A stretch of DNA of 57,127 bases. It comes from Klebsiella pneumoniae (GTDB lineage Bacteria > Desulfobacterota > Binatia > UBA12015). Under the pieces are notes generated by a model. That model was not told the DNA's origin and searched no databases. It saw only the letters and a program-made list of their open reading frames with translations. Shown piece after piece: positions 41,895 to 49,854 of the stretch. The number at the start of each line of letters is the position of its first letter. Position 1 is the stretch's first letter. Location of the stretch: positions 1 to 57,127 of the forward strand of contig CAMBZJ010000020.1 of the NCBI GenBank assembly GCA_945872365.1, in the 5' to 3' direction. The position numbers were made by a program, and so were the translations under genes.

Positions 41895-44369
41895 GTGCGT
41901 CCGTCCGACCTCGACACCCTCGAGTTCCCGCGCCTGCTCGCCGCGGTGGCGGACCACGCCGCTTCGTCGGCCGGGCGCGAGGGATGTCTCGCCCTGCGCC
42001 CGGCGACCGCCGCGGTTCTCGTGCGCGACGAGCTCGCGCGGGTCGCCGCCTACCGGGCGATCACCGACGACGAGGCCCCGCCACTCGGCGACATCCCCGA
42101 CGTACGCGCCCTGCTCGCCGAGTCGCGCGCCGGCGGCGCGCGACTCTCCGGCGGCGAACTCAAGGAGATCGAGAGCGTGCTCGTCACGATCGCCGCCATG
42201 CGCACCTACCTGCGCATGCGCGCCGCCGGGCAACCGCTCCTGCTCGGCTTCGTCGGCGAACTCCACGCCCTGCCGGAACTCGAGGCATTGCTCGTGGGCG
42301 CTCTCGACGAAGAGGGTGGCCTGCGTGACGACGCGAGTCCCAAGCTGCGTGCCTTGCGGCGTGAGTTGCGCGCGCTGCGGGGCGACATCGAGGCGCGCCT
42401 TTCGCGCCTCTTCCGGCAGTCGGGCGCCTCCGGTGCGATCGCCGACCAGTACGTCACGGTGCGCAACGGTCGCTACGTCGTCCCGGTCCGCGCCCAGGCG
42501 GCGTCCGAGATCGCGGGAATCGTGCAGGACCGGTCCGCCTCCGGGGAGACACTTTTCGTCGAGCCGCTATTCGCGGTCGAGTCGAACAACCGGGTGATGA
42601 TCGCCCAGCGCGAGGAAGCCCAGGAGGAGGCCCGCATCCTCGCGGAGATCACCGCGGAGATCGGCCGCAACGCCGATGCACTCGCGGAGGCCTTCGCGGC
42701 CCTGGTGGCGCTCGACATGCTCGGCGCACGTGCGAAGTTCGCCCGGCGGCACGACGCGACGTGCCCGGAGATGGTCGGAGCGGGGATCGCGCTGCGACTC
42801 GCCCGACATCCGCTGCTCGCTCTCACCGGTCGCCCGGTCGTCCCCGTCGACGTCGAACTCGACGAGGAGGTGCGCCTGCTCGTGGTGACGGGCCCCAATA
42901 CCGGCGGCAAGAGCGTCGCGCTCAAGACGCTGGGGCTCGCCGCCCTGATGGCGCAGTCCGGAATCCCCGTCCTCGCGGCCCCGGGTGCGAGGCTGCCGCT
43001 CTTCGACGCGGTGTGGACCGACATCGGCGATCCGCAGAACGTCTCCGGCGACCTCTCGACGTTCTCCGGTCACGTGCGCAATCTCGGCGAGATCGTCGCG
43101 GGTGCCACCGCGCACTCGCTCGTACTGCTCGACGAGCCCGGCACCGGCACCGATCCGGAGGACGGCGCCGCACTCGCCAAGGTCCTGCTGCGCGATCTCG
43201 CCGGGCGGGGCGCCCGCGTCCTCGCCACCACGCACTTCCAGGGCGTGAAGGCGGCCGCGCTCGCCGCCGCAAACGCTCGGGTTGCCTCGGTCGACTTCGA
43301 CCCGGAAACCTTCGCACCGCGCTACCGGCTGGTGATGGGGAGCGTCGGGCCGAGTCTCGGCCTGACCATGGCCCGGCGACTGGGTCTTCCCGAGCGCCTG
43401 CTCGTCGAGGCGGAGGCCGAGCGCGGCACGGCCACGGCGGACCTCGCGGCGGCCGCTGGTCGGCTCGAGGACGAGCGGCGCCGATACGAGGCGGAGGCCG
43501 AGCGGACGCTGGCCGAGCGCGAGGGGCTCCGGGCGGCCCGCCTCGAGCAGGAACGGCTGGCCGCGGAGTTGCGGGCCAAGCGGGAACGCAAGTGGTCCGA
43601 CGAACTCGGGGAGGCCAAGCGCTTCGCCGACGACCTGAAGCGCGAGGCCCGACGGATCCTCGGCGAGGCGAAGCAGCAGGCGCGCGAGGACGCGCGGGGG
43701 GCCTCCCGGCGACTCACCGAGGCGGGCCGCGCCCAGGGTGAAGCGATCTCGGCGAAGGAACGCGAACTCGCCGGCGGCTCGAGCGAACGGGATGGTGCGG
43801 CGTCCGTCGGTCGCCCCCTCGCCGTCGGTGACGCGGTCGAGGTGATCGGCAGCGGACTACGCGGGACGATCGGCCGGATCGACGGTGCACGCGCGGGCGT
43901 TGCCCGTGGGTCCGTCCGCTTCGACGTCCCGCTCGCCCAACTCCGGCTGGTCGCGGGCACACCCGCCGCGACCGCAACCTCGAGCGGCCGGCGCGCCCCC
44001 TCGCCGGGCGCGCTGATGCGTCGCGCCGCGCGCCACGCCGCCGCCGACCCGTTCCGGGAGCGCGCCGCGCCGACCACCGGGGAAGAGCCCGACGACATGG
44101 CCGAGGGAGCACCTCGCCCGCTCGTTGCCTTCACCGAGTTGAACCTGATCGGCGAGCGCGTGGCTCCCGCACTGGAGAGGCTCGAGGCCTTCCTCGACCA
44201 GTCGCTGCTCGAGGATCGGACAGCCGTGCGTGTCGTCCACGGCTTCGGGACGGGCGCGCTGCGCACCGCGGTGCGTGACTTCCTCTCGCGCTCGCCCTAC
44301 GTCGCCCGCTTTGCCGAGGCGGATCCGGGGCACGGCGGCGCCGGCGCGACCGTGGTCGAATTGCGCTGA
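41895..44369 (+). CDS. mutS2: MutS2 ATPase/nuclease with Smr domain
   Basis: GTG 41895 lies downstream of GAGGGAAG. The 824-residue protein has core/clamp helices, then the MutS ATPase: Walker A VTGPNTGGKSVALKTLGLAA, Walker B VLLDEPGTGTDPEDGAALA and ATTHFQGVK. A long coiled coil rich in Arg/Glu/Ala (about residues 505-630) and a KOW-like segment follow. The C-terminal Smr domain has HGFGTGALR. MutS2 suppresses recombination and can rescue collided ribosomes in some species. It lacks the mismatch-binding domain of MutS1. Confidence 0.95.
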   Translation: MRPSDLDTLEFPRLLAAVADHAASSAGREGCLALRPATAAVLVRDELARVAAYRAITDDEAPPLGDIPDVRALLAESRAGGARLSGGELKEIESVLVTIAAMRTYLRMRAAGQPLLLGFVGELHALPELEALLVGALDEEGGLRDDASPKLRALRRELRALRGDIEARLSRLFRQSGASGAIADQYVTVRNGRYVVPVRAQAASEIAGIVQDRSASGETLFVEPLFAVESNNRVMIAQREEAQEEARILAEITAEIGRNADALAEAFAALVALDMLGARAKFARRHDATCPEMVGAGIALRLARHPLLALTGRPVVPVDVELDEEVRLLVVTGPNTGGKSVALKTLGLAALMAQSGIPVLAAPGARLPLFDAVWTDIGDPQNVSGDLSTFSGHVRNLGEIVAGATAHSLVLLDEPGTGTDPEDGAALAKVLLRDLAGRGARVLATTHFQGVKAAALAAANARVASVDFDPETFAPRYRLVMGSVGPSLGLTMARRLGLPERLLVEAEAERGTATADLAAAAGRLEDERRRYEAEAERTLAEREGLRAARLEQERLAAELRAKRERKWSDELGEAKRFADDLKREARRILGEAKQQAREDARGASRRLTEAGRAQGEAISAKERELAGGSSERDGAASVGRPLAVGDAVEVIGSGLRGTIGRIDGARAGVARGSVRFDVPLAQLRLVAGTPAATATSSGRRAPSPGALMRRAARHAAADPFRERAAPTTGEEPDDMAEGAPRPLVAFTELNLIGERVAPALERLEAFLDQSLLEDRTAVRVVHGFGTGALRTAVRDFLSRSPYVARFAEADPGHGGAGATVVELR

Positions 44370-44386
44370 TCCGGCGCGCAGGTGGC

Positions 44387-44833
44387 TCAGCGCAGCTGGA
44401 TCGAACGCAGGTAGTCGACCAGCACACGGGAGCGGAGCAGGTTCTGGCGAACCGCATGCGGCCGGCCCGTCAGTTCGGCGTCGAATACGTCGCCCCACAC
44501 CGGCATAGCGCGCGAGCCGTGCGCGGCGACCGCGCGGCGACCGTCGATCACCGCGACGAGTCCACGCTCGTCGAACTTCCCGTGGTTGCGCGCGGCGAGC
44601 CGGGTGAGATCCGGAAGGCTAACCCGCATCTCCGCGGCGACCGGACCGTCGCCCCGTCCGGCGATGCCGTGGCACGAAGCGCAATAGCGCAGGTAGAGCA
44701 CCTCGCCTCCGGTCGCGCCCTGGCGAGGGGCCGGCAGATTTGAGGATCCCGACACCATTTCGGTCCCCGACCCGCCCGACGCAGGCCCGGCGGCCGTCGC
44801 GAGGGCCACCGCCGCGGCAAGAGCGCGCGCCAT
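44387..44833 (-). CDS. secreted class I cytochrome c
   Basis: The 148-residue protein has a signal peptide (LAAAVALATAAGPASG), the heme motif YCASCHGIAGRGDGP, and a distal Met in SRAMPVWGDVF. A single heme domain would carry electrons in the periplasm. It is the last gene of a minus-strand group behind an oxygenase-like protein and an acyl-CoA dehydrogenase. The stop is 17 bases from the convergent mutS2 end. ATG 44833 was chosen because it leads directly into the signal peptide. Confidence 0.88.
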   Translation of the reverse strand: MARALAAAVALATAAGPASGGSGTEMVSGSSNLPAPRQGATGGEVLYLRYCASCHGIAGRGDGPVAAEMRVSLPDLTRLAARNHGKFDERGLVAVIDGRRAVAAHGSRAMPVWGDVFDAELTGRPHAVRQNLLRSRVLVDYLRSIQLR

Positions 44834-44877
44834 TCGCGCACACGACACGGCCCGAAGGCGGCTCGAAAGGCTCGATC

Positions 44878-45924
44878 TCAAGCGAGCTCCGCCGCGGACG
44901 CCGGCGACACGCCCGGGCGCATGTGCGGCGGCAGCGGGAAGCGCACGTACTCGTCCATGAGCATCTCGGCGAGCTGGCGGTCGGGCGGGGTCTCTCCGGC
45001 GAGTCGCCCGCGGCGGCGCAAGTCCTCGGCGAGCATTCCCAGGATGATCTCGTGGCCGAGGTCGTCGGTGTGCTCCTCGACCATGCGACGCTCCTGCTCG
45101 TCGGCGAAGCAGTAGGCCTTCCAGGAGATCGACAGGCGGATGTCGTCCCAGTGGTAACGGGCGACGTCGCGGCCATCCGCTTCGATCGCCCAGTCGTCGC
45201 CGCCGCGGTGCCGCAGGCGGATGCCCGGCGGGTACTCGGGCACGGCGGCGCCGGGCGCGCCCACGCTGTCGACGCCGTGGAAGACGCTGTCGGTGTCGAG
45301 CAGCACGGCGGTGTTGTGCTCGGGGTCGAGCGACACCTCGGGGCCCTCGGGGCCCTCGGGGTAGTAGTAGAAGCCGCCCCCGGTGCACCGTCCGTACCAC
45401 GAGACGCCGGTCGCGATCGGCATCCGCCAGCGGTCGAAGAGTCCGGAGTGGTGCATCACGACGAGAAGCCATTCCGGCTCGTGCTTGCGGTTCGCGCCGC
45501 GAAACTCGGGCACGTCGGTGTGGACGCCGAGTTCCTGGCCGGGCAGGATGATGTTCGCGTAGACGATGTTCGGCACGACGACCGGCTTGCCGAAGAGCCG
45601 CTTTGCCGCCGCGACGAAGCTTTCGTTCGCGAGCATCGGCTCGATGCCCGCCACCACCGGTCGGTCGTAGGCGTAGGTTTCGCGCAGCGTGTTGCCGCGG
45701 GCGACCAGTTGCTCGAACGTCATCTTCTCCGGCGAGCGACCGCCGGTCTTGAACAGGTAGGTCGCCGCGTCGTGCCGCTGGAGCAGGCCCGCGCCGATCC
45801 CCTGCGCAGGCGACGACTGGGGGTAGTTGCCGTAGCCGCCGGGGAACGACTCGCAGAGTCGCAGCATCGCGTCGGCGTCCGCCGACGAAAGGAACGGATC
45901 GAACCTCTCGATGAAGACGCCCAT
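44878..45924 (-). CDS. putative iron/2-oxoglutarate-type oxygenase-like protein
   Basis: The 348-residue soluble protein is of no family recognised with certainty. A facial triad is suggested by LGVHTDVPEF (HxD, about residues 135-140) and DSVFHGVDSVG (distal His about 235), followed by IRLSISWKAYCF, where an Arg could hold 2-oxoglutarate. There is no signal peptide. ATG 45924 has a GGGCAGG site. It lies between an acyl-CoA dehydrogenase (30 bases upstream) and cytochrome c (44 bases downstream). The oxygenase assignment is inference from motif spacing. Confidence 0.55.
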   Translation of the reverse strand: MGVFIERFDPFLSSADADAMLRLCESFPGGYGNYPQSSPAQGIGAGLLQRHDAATYLFKTGGRSPEKMTFEQLVARGNTLRETYAYDRPVVAGIEPMLANESFVAAAKRLFGKPVVVPNIVYANIILPGQELGVHTDVPEFRGANRKHEPEWLLVVMHHSGLFDRWRMPIATGVSWYGRCTGGGFYYYPEGPEGPEVSLDPEHNTAVLLDTDSVFHGVDSVGAPGAAVPEYPPGIRLRHRGGDDWAIEADGRDVARYHWDDIRLSISWKAYCFADEQERRMVEEHTDDLGHEIILGMLAEDLRRRGRLAGETPPDRQLAEMLMDEYVRFPLPPHMRPGVSPASAAELA

Positions 45925-45954
45925 GTTCGCCTGCCCTTTCCCGGTCGACCGGGC

Positions 45955-47100
45955 CTAGAACCCCTGCAGCGTCGCGAACCGATCGCGGTGGAAGGTCGCG
46001 TCGCCGAGCGTCTGCTCCGCGGCTCGGGCCCGCTTGAGATAGAAGCCGATGTCGTACTCGTCGGTCATGCCGATCCCGCCGTGCATCTGCACCGCCTCGT
46101 TGGCGATCTGGACGTAGCCCTCGGAGAGGCGCGCCTTGACGACCGAGGCGAGCAGGCTCGCGTCCGGGGAGCCGGTATCGATCGCGCGGGCCGCCGCCAT
46201 CACCGCCGAGCGACCGAGTTCGACCTCGACCAGCATCCGGGCCGCCCGGTGCTTGAGCGCCTGGAAACTGCCGATCTGCACGCCGAACTGCTTGCGCTCC
46301 TGGAGGTAGGCGACGGTCGCCTCGAAGGCGCGGGACATGCCGCCGAGCATCTCGGCGCAGAGTCCGACGACCGCGCGATCGAGCACCTGCTCGACGAGAG
46401 CGCCGCCCTGACCGGGCTTGCCGACCAGCGCGCTCTCGCCGACCTCGACGCCGTCGAGGACGATCAGTGCCGAAGAGCGATGATCCACGAGCTGCTGGCG
46501 CTGCACCGTCACGCCCGGTGCATGGCGGTCGACGAGGAAGAGCGCGATTCCGTCGCGGTCGTCGGCCTCACCCGCGACTCGCGCCGAGACGACCAGGCAC
46601 TGGGCGCCATGCCCGTCGAAGACCATGTCCTTGTTGCCGGTGAGCCGGAAGCCGCGCGAGGACTTCTCCGCCCGCGTACGCACGCGGAAAGGACGGTGGC
46701 GAGCACCCGGCTCGTGGTGGGCGAAGGCGAGCACCGCCTCACCCGCGGCCACGCGGGGCAACCAGGCCTTCTTCTGTTCCGCATCGCCGCCGAGCAGGAT
46801 GGCGTTGCCGGCGAGAAGGACGGTCGAGAGGAATGGCTCCGGCGCCAGCGCGGCACCGACCTGCTCGAGCACGACCGCGAGTTCCGCGTACCCGAGTCCC
46901 AGTCCGCCGAATTCCTCGGGCAGGACGATCCCGGGCCACCCGAGGTCGCCCATCTGCTTCCAGACCTCCGGCGAGAAGCCGAGCGGATCGGCGGCGTCCC
47001 GCATCCGCCGCAGGCGCCCCACCGGAAGGTGCGCACGGACGAAGTCGGCGGCGGTCTTACGCAGCAGTTCCTGTTCCTCGGTCAAGACCAGATCGCTCAC
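45955..47100 (-). CDS. acyl-CoA dehydrogenase
   Basis: The protein is about 381 residues from GTG 47100, whose GAGGAG site is better placed than that of GTG 47106. Domains run in the usual order: an N-terminal helical domain (GWPGIVLPEEFGGLGLGYAE), a middle beta domain, and a C-terminal four-helix domain with YLQERKQFGVQIGSFQALKH and the flavin segment VQMHGGIGMTDEYDIGFYLK. It oxidises an acyl-CoA to the 2-enoyl-CoA with FAD; chain type is unknown. The middle domain is rather short and Arg-rich. Such divergent members are common in steroid or branched-acid degradation gene sets. Confidence 0.9.
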   Translation of the reverse strand: MSDLVLTEEQELLRKTAADFVRAHLPVGRLRRMRDAADPLGFSPEVWKQMGDLGWPGIVLPEEFGGLGLGYAELAVVLEQVGAALAPEPFLSTVLLAGNAILLGGDAEQKKAWLPRVAAGEAVLAFAHHEPGARHRPFRVRTRAEKSSRGFRLTGNKDMVFDGHGAQCLVVSARVAGEADDRDGIALFLVDRHAPGVTVQRQQLVDHRSSALIVLDGVEVGESALVGKPGQGGALVEQVLDRAVVGLCAEMLGGMSRAFEATVAYLQERKQFGVQIGSFQALKHRAARMLVEVELGRSAVMAAARAIDTGSPDASLLASVVKARLSEGYVQIANEAVQMHGGIGMTDEYDIGFYLKRARAAEQTLGDATFHRDRFATLQGF

Positions 47101-47221
47101 GTTCACTCCTCGGATGGATGCCTCGACGGCCAGCGGCGCCGACGCCCGGAGGACCTAGCATGGCGTCCGGTCCGCCAGAAACCGCCAACAGCCCGAGGTC
47201 GTCGGCCGAGCGAGGATCGGC

Positions 47222-47863
47222 CTATCGGCCCCGGGGCGGTCCGCCGAAGGCTGCGACCACGTCGTCGCAACGGACGATGGTCGCGAGCAGACGGAGCGTG
47301 TTCTCCAGCACCGCCGCGGCGTACTCGCGCGGCGTGCCGGTCACGCCGTCCTCGGGCATCACCACCTGGTAGCCCCGATTCACGGCCTCAATCGTCGTAC
47401 CGAGGAGCGCGATATTGAGGCTCACCCCGACCAGGACGATCGTGCGGACGCCGAGGCTGCGCAGGATCGAGTCCGTCTCGCCGTCGTGGAACACCGAGAC
47501 CCCGTGGTGGCGGGGCACCATGTAGTCGGTCTCGGCCGGTCCGAGTTCGGACGCCAGCATCGCCGCGTCGCTGCCGGCGAGCAGCCCCGGGCCGCCGGCC
47601 TTGCGCGTCGCCGCGAAGAGCCGGCAGTTGAGCGTCGTGCCGCCACCGTCGGGTCGACGCACGACCGTGCCGTGCAGGACCGGCACCCTCGCTCCGCGCG
47701 CCGCCTCGAGCACCCCGCCGATCCGCGGCAGGATGCCGCTCTCCCGTACCGCTTCGGCGAGCGCCGAGAGTGCGCCCGACGTGCCGACGACGCCCCGCTG
47801 GCATTCCACCGTGATGACGGCGGTCGTGCGCGGATCGAGAAGGTTGCGCAGATCGATCGGCAT
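47222..47863 (-). CDS. isochorismatase-fold protein lacking the catalytic triad
   Basis: The 213-residue protein has the overall fold of cysteine hydrolases (TTAVITVECQRGVVG, VPVLHGTVVRRPDG, IVLVGVSLNIALLGTTIEAV, NRGYQVVMPEDGVTG). The usual Asp of the first strand is Glu (VECQ). The Lys region reads VPRHHG, and the nucleophile Cys position in GVSLNIALLGT is Ala. It therefore cannot act as a nicotinamidase/isochorismatase by the known mechanism. The text resembles a conserved branch of such proteins rather than a decaying gene. It is between AGPS-like and acyl-CoA dehydrogenase genes on the same strand. Confidence 0.8.
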   Translation of the reverse strand: MPIDLRNLLDPRTTAVITVECQRGVVGTSGALSALAEAVRESGILPRIGGVLEAARGARVPVLHGTVVRRPDGGGTTLNCRLFAATRKAGGPGLLAGSDAAMLASELGPAETDYMVPRHHGVSVFHDGETDSILRSLGVRTIVLVGVSLNIALLGTTIEAVNRGYQVVMPEDGVTGTPREYAAAVLENTLRLLATIVRCDDVVAAFGGPPRGR

Positions 47864-47989
47864 ACAAGGCCTCCCGTGCCACCCGGATCACCGGGAAGGG
47901 TTCGGCGGATCGCATCCGGTTCTAGCCGGGGGTACGGCGCGCAGCCAACGGCGGAGTCTCACGGAGACGCCATGCGGTCGATGTCTCGC

Positions 47990-49597
47990 TCAGCCGATCA
48001 GGACACCCGGGTTCAGGATGCCGCTTGGGTCGAGCGCCTCTTTTGCGGCAAAGAGAGCGCGCGCGAAGAGATCCGGTCGCTGCCCGTCGTACCAGGGCCG
48101 GTGATCGCGACCGACTGCGTGGTGGTGGGTGATCGTCCCACCGAGGCGCGACAGCGTCTCGGAGGCGGCGGCCTTGATCTCCGCCCACTGCTCGAGTTGC
48201 GCGCCCGGACGCCCGGGCGCGATCACCGAGTAGTAGGGCGCGGGGCCGTCGGGGTAGACGTGCGTGAGACGGCAGGTCACCTGCCCCGCGCCGCAGACCC
48301 GGCGCACCGCGTCGCTTGTCGCCGCCACCAGATCGCGGTGGAAGGCCGGGAAGCGGTCCCAGGTGATCGCCGTCTCGAAGGTCTCCGACACCAGCCCGAG
48401 CCGGACGAGCAGGTCGCGCAGGTAGGGGCCGCCAAGGAAGGCCTGACGCCAGGCACCGACCGCGCCCTCGCGCGCCGCGGCATCGTCGGTCCGGGTGCGA
48501 CCGGCTCCTTGCGGAACCACGCCGCCGTGGTCGCGCGCGATCTCGAGCGCGCGCGCCATCGACGGAGCCGGGTCGTGGTCGGCCGACTCGAAGCCGAGCA
48601 CGAGTACGCTCTCGGCCCCGCTCCCGGCCCCGGAGTTCGCGGCCTCGCCCGCGTCGAGCAGTCGACAATTCGTCGGGTGAAGTCCCGACTGGCTGACCGC
48701 GCGCACCGCTTCGGCTGCGGCGAGGAAGTCGGCGAAGCCAACCGAGGCCGAGGCGCGCATCCGCGGCCGGTCCTGGAGACGCATCCAGGCCTCCGTGATC
48801 ACGCCGAGAATGCCCTCGGAGCCGATGAAGAGCCGGTCGGGGCTGGGCCCCGCACCCGATCCCGGGAGGCGTCGCGATTCGACGACGCCCGAGGGCGTGA
48901 CCACGCGCAGCGACTCCACGAAGTCGTCGATGTGGGTGTAGAGCGTCGCGAAGTGCCCACCCGAACGCGTCGCGATCCAGCCGCCGAGCGAACTCACCTC
49001 GAAGGATTGCGGGAAGTGGCGCAGCGTGAGGCCGTGGACGCGGAGCTGGTCCTCGAGGGCCGGCCCGAGTACGCCGCCCTGGATCCTCGCCGCCCGCGAC
49101 GTGCGATCGACCTCGAGGACGCGGTCGAGCGCGCCCAGGTCGATCGTCACGACGCCGCGGCGCGGTTCGCGCGGCGGCTCTACACCGCCGACGACGCTCG
49201 ATCCTCCGCCGTAGGGAATCGCGACTAAATCGCTCGAACCGCACCAGTCGAGCACCGCCGCGACCTCCGACTCGTCGCGCGGACGCGCCACCACGTCGGG
49301 CGGGTTCCGGAACTCCCGGCGCAGCGCGCGCACGACGTCGCGAAAGCTCTTGCCGTAGGCGTGCCCGGCGCGCTCGAGCGGCGCGCTGGAACAGATCCCG
49401 GCGAGAGCCGCCGGGGGGCGGACGCGCGCCTCCGGCAACTCGATCTCCTCGATCCGCGGCTCGGGCAGGGGAGCCGGCAGCGCCTTGCCGAGGCGCTCGC
49501 CGAGCATGCGCGCGATGCCCGCCTGCTGCTCCGGGTTCGGCCCCCCGCCCTCGTAGCCCCAACCCCAGAACTTGCGACGCGCGGCCTTGCCGTCCAT
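47990..49597 (-). CDS. alkylglycerone-phosphate-synthase-like FAD-binding oxidase
   Basis: ATG 49597 has GGGAGGTCGCA upstream. The 535-residue protein opens KFWGWGYEGG and has the PCMH-type FAD domain: VVARPRDESEVAAVLDWC, IPYGGGSSVVGGV, FPQSFEVSSLGGWIATRSGG and LFIGSEGILGVITEAWMRLQ. The C-terminal part carries RLTHVYPDGPAPYYSV and GTITHHHAVGRDHRPWY, the His-rich active loop of alkyl-DHAP synthases. That enzyme swaps the acyl for an alkyl chain to make ether lipids. Bacterial relatives may act on other substrates. Its presence with a YhhN homolog supports ether lipid metabolism. Confidence 0.85.
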   Translation of the reverse strand: MDGKAARRKFWGWGYEGGGPNPEQQAGIARMLGERLGKALPAPLPEPRIEEIELPEARVRPPAALAGICSSAPLERAGHAYGKSFRDVVRALRREFRNPPDVVARPRDESEVAAVLDWCGSSDLVAIPYGGGSSVVGGVEPPREPRRGVVTIDLGALDRVLEVDRTSRAARIQGGVLGPALEDQLRVHGLTLRHFPQSFEVSSLGGWIATRSGGHFATLYTHIDDFVESLRVVTPSGVVESRRLPGSGAGPSPDRLFIGSEGILGVITEAWMRLQDRPRMRASASVGFADFLAAAEAVRAVSQSGLHPTNCRLLDAGEAANSGAGSGAESVLVLGFESADHDPAPSMARALEIARDHGGVVPQGAGRTRTDDAAAREGAVGAWRQAFLGGPYLRDLLVRLGLVSETFETAITWDRFPAFHRDLVAATSDAVRRVCGAGQVTCRLTHVYPDGPAPYYSVIAPGRPGAQLEQWAEIKAAASETLSRLGGTITHHHAVGRDHRPWYDGQRPDLFARALFAAKEALDPSGILNPGVLIG

Positions 49598-49854
49598 TGC
49601 GACCTCCCACGAACTCCCGCCGGGGAGCCTCTCGCAGGATGAAGAATCAGATTGGCCCGCCCGTTGCACCTCCCGCGGTCGCTCCCGACCGGGTGCGTCG
49701 GTCGAGTTCGAGAAACCGTCAGGCGATGCGGGCCCGCGTCTCCGCTGCGCGCGCACTCGGCGCTCGACTGCGCGGGACGGACCGCCCTCGGCGATCATGG
49801 CTGCGCGGAGGCACGGTGGATTGCAAGGACGTCTGGACCCGATAAAGCCGGCGC

